Shown piece after piece: positions 62,287-64,000 of a DNA stretch of 64,000 bases; the first letter of the stretch is position 1; each line of letters starts with the position of its first letter. A program made the translations under genes and the position numbers. The notes beneath the pieces are model-generated. The model did no database searches. It saw only the letters and a list, made by a program, of their open reading frames with translations, and had not been told where the DNA came from. The DNA is from Paenibacillus soyae (lineage in GTDB: Bacteria; Bacillota; Bacilli; Paenibacillales; Paenibacillaceae): the NCBI RefSeq assembly GCF_024623455.1, contig NZ_JANIPJ010000003.1:310001-374000 (forward strand). Reading direction: 5' to 3'.

Positions 62287-62876
62287 GCCAGCCGCAGCTT
62301 GCTCTCGTCCAGCGCGGAGTAATCGAACAGACGTCCTTCGAAGACGGTCTCAAGCTTGGCGTTCTCGCGGAAATGCTGCGGGGTCACAAGCGCCGCCGGG
62401 CGGTCGTTCCACAAGCCGACTCCGCCCTTGTTCATCGCTTCCGCCACGAACTGCGAGCAGAAGCACGCATTCTGAATCTCGAGATCCTTGCCGGCGAGAA
62501 CGCCGAGCAGACCGAGCAAATTATACGAATAACGTTCTTTGTTCCGCTTGAAATAATCGATCGCGGCGGCCACGGCTTCCTTCTGGCGGGGCGTTACTTC
62601 CAGCCGAAGAAGCTGGCAGGTCGTGTTCGGGAAGTAGCGATACGTCCCGTAATACACGTCTTCCTTGACGAAGCCCGCGTTCAGCGGGTTTCGCGCTTCC
62701 TTGCGCCCGAAGCTGTACAGCTCGTTCAGCTCCGGGTCCAAGGAGATGGAAGCGTGGTTGTACGGCGCGCCCGTAAAGCATTTGATCAAACGCGTGAATG
62801 CGGTACCCGTGTTCGTGAGCAGGATATAGATATAAGCTAGGTTTTGGGAGCCAGTCATTTCGGTTGCGATCGGCAT
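62238..62876 (-). CDS. Permuted NlpC/P60-like (YiiX/YycO type) cysteine hydrolase
   Basis: This 212-residue protein has the circularly permuted papain-like order, with the His first in PYNHASISLD (about residue 40) and the Cys later in NACFCSQFVAEAM (about residue 138). This fits the YiiX/LRAT-like group of NlpC/P60 relatives, which act on amide or ester bonds of lipids or peptides. GAGGTG precedes ATG 62876. Its last 49 bases overlap the end of the convergent SIMPL gene. Confidence 0.8.
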   Translation of the reverse strand: MPIATEMTGSQNLAYIYILLTNTGTAFTRLIKCFTGAPYNHASISLDPELNELYSFGRKEARNPLNAGFVKEDVYYGTYRYFPNTTCQLLRLEVTPRQKEAVAAAIDYFKRNKERYSYNLLGLLGVLAGKDLEIQNACFCSQFVAEAMNKGGVGLWNDRPAALVTPQHFRENAKLETVFEGRLFDYSALDESKLRLAQANTYQTRTAALKVN

Positions 62877-62982
62877 GCTCTACACCTCTTCGTCGTTCGT
62901 AGTGGAAGCCGCGTCTCCGGCTTGCTTTCACTATAACAAGGAGGTCTCGAAGGGAATAGTACCAACTCTTAATGGTACCGGA

Positions 62983-63759
62983 TTACCGCCTAAGCGAGGT
63001 TGTCGATACAACGCCATACCGCGAGAGCAGACGCTTGCCGATCCAGGCGACGCCGCGGTCCGTCAGGAAGCCCATCAGCCCTAAGCTGATCAGCCCTACG
63101 AAGATCCAATCTGTCCGGAAGAACAGCCGCGAATTCCAGATCAGGTAGCCAACCCCTTCGTTCGATGCGATCATCTCGGCGCCGATAATGGCCATGAACG
63201 ACGTCCCCATCGCCAGCCGGATGCCCGTGAACATATAAGGCACCGTTGCGGGAATAATGACATGTAACACGATTTGCCATTCGGATGCTCCCATGCTGCG
63301 CGCGGAACGGATTTTGTCCTCCTCCACGGACAACACGCCCGTCAGCGTGTTCAGCACGACGATAAAAAACGTGGCGTACAGGATCAGCGCGATTTTCGAC
63401 GTCTCTCCGATCCCGAACCAGACCAGGAACAGCGTGATGAAGGCGATCGGCGGGATGAACCGGATAAAATTAAGGAACGGCTCGGCAAACGCGCGGATCG
63501 GACCGACCTTGCCGATCACGAGTCCGACCGGAATGGCGATCAGGCTACCGATCGTCCAGCCGGCGAGCACGCGGTACGAGCTGATGCCGATATACTGCAG
63601 CAGCGTTCCGTCCCGGAGCAGCTCATACCCGCCTTGCGCCGTATAGATCGGACCCGGCAATATTTCCGGACCGTACACCAGCGATAATAGATGCCACAGC
63701 ACGAAGCCGGCCAAGACGAACAGGAGGTGAAGCCCTCCTCTTTTCAGCTTTGCGGTCAT
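62983..63759 (-). CDS. SsuC/TauC-type ABC permease
   Basis: This 258-residue permease has six helices and the EAA-like loop at KIRSARSMGASEWQIVLHVI. The first half contains the characteristic FIRFIPPIAFITLFLVWFGIGE motif of nitrate/sulfonate/taurine importers. It overlaps no gene and starts 15 bases after the ATPase gene upstream. Substrate unknown: aliphatic sulfonates, nitrate or thiamine precursors are typical for the family. Confidence 0.92.
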   Translation of the reverse strand: MTAKLKRGGLHLLFVLAGFVLWHLLSLVYGPEILPGPIYTAQGGYELLRDGTLLQYIGISSYRVLAGWTIGSLIAIPVGLVIGKVGPIRAFAEPFLNFIRFIPPIAFITLFLVWFGIGETSKIALILYATFFIVVLNTLTGVLSVEEDKIRSARSMGASEWQIVLHVIIPATVPYMFTGIRLAMGTSFMAIIGAEMIASNEGVGYLIWNSRLFFRTDWIFVGLISLGLMGFLTDRGVAWIGKRLLSRYGVVSTTSLRR

Positions 63760-63774
63760 GTCGGCTCCTCCTCT

Positions 63775-64000
63775 CTATTCTTCGAAATGGGATTGAATTT
63801 GATCGTGCAGGACATGGAACTCGGGGGAGGATAAATCCCTCGGGTAGGCCAGCGGCACGTCGTAAATATGCGAGATGCGGGAGGACGGACCAGGCGACAT
63901 AATGCCGATGCGGCCGCCGAGCAGCAGCGCTTCTTGGATATCGTGCGTGACGAAAATAACCGTTTTGTCCGTGCTCCGCCAAATATTCACGAGCTCCTTC
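63775..64000 (-). CDS. ABC transporter ATP-binding protein, C-terminal part (SsuB/TauB type), runs off the window
   Basis: The open frame enters from the right edge and ends at 63775, giving 74 residues. It contains the end of the nucleotide-binding domain with the H-loop (VIFVTHDIQEALLLGGRIGI) and MSPGPSSRI, followed by the DVPLAYPRDLSSPEF tail typical of nitrate/sulfonate ATPases. It is co-operonic with the permease downstream. The Walker A and B motifs lie outside the window. Confidence 0.92.
   Translation of the reverse strand, partial: KELVNIWRSTDKTVIFVTHDIQEALLLGGRIGIMSPGPSSRISHIYDVPLAYPRDLSSPEFHVLHDQIQSHFEE

Overview
The window is about 64 kb of a moderately GC-rich, low-redundancy Bacillota chromosome. 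Several features point to Paenibacillaceae (Paenibacillus, Cohnella or a close relative): very large secreted enzymes anchored by SLH domains, multiple carbohydrate ABC importers of the LplB/YesQ and Ugp types, an SgrR-like regulator, a GlpP antiterminator, and strong AGGAGG ribosome binding sites. No rRNA, tRNA or CRISPR array was recognised.

Region A (1-20.65 kb, all minus strand) looks like a host-glycan or animal-polysaccharide locus. It contains a 2790-residue SLH-anchored endo-alpha-N-acetylgalactosaminidase (GH101), a sugar ABC importer (binding lipoprotein and two permeases), a cytosolic GH95-like glycosidase translationally coupled to the importer, and a polysaccharide lyase family 8 enzyme with SLH domains that runs off the left edge. 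The GH101 gene and the importer operon are preceded by the same roughly 65-95 bp promoter module, so they are probably one regulon.

Region B (20.7-27.7 kb) is mixed accessory DNA. It holds three small membrane proteins resembling the CBO0543 group, an NAD(P)H oxidoreductase convergent with an HxlR regulator, a TnpB insertion sequence with both ends and its omega-RNA region visible but no TnpA, a stand-alone lspA, and an NmrA-like oxidoreductase.

Region C (26.8-44.6 kb, minus strand) is a fructan utilisation locus. A LacI repressor, an importer (two permeases and a lipoprotein), four GH32 proteins and a ROK fructokinase are followed by a kinase-like gene. LacI-type operators with the core GTAAWCGWTTAC sit just after the -10 boxes of both the operon and lacI promoters. 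The secreted 1856-residue enzyme and a cytosolic paralogue carry Glu where GH32 normally has its nucleophile Asp (WMNE instead of WMND). This suggests specialised, perhaps cyclising and decyclising, fructan chemistry.

Region D (44.7-64 kb) is ordinary housekeeping and accessory content: a metallophosphoesterase, a DUF4173 membrane protein, an SgrR regulator, a DUF2500 protein, GNAT and AAC(3) acetyltransferases, a histidinol-phosphatase, a LytM peptidase next to a bactofilin, a ChrA transporter, a 57-residue HNH-repeat protein, GlpP beside a Ugp-like importer, a SIMPL protein, a permuted NlpC/P60-like protein, and the start of a nitrate/sulfonate-type ABC importer that leaves the window on the right. 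Two intergenic spacers carry degenerate repeat arrays.
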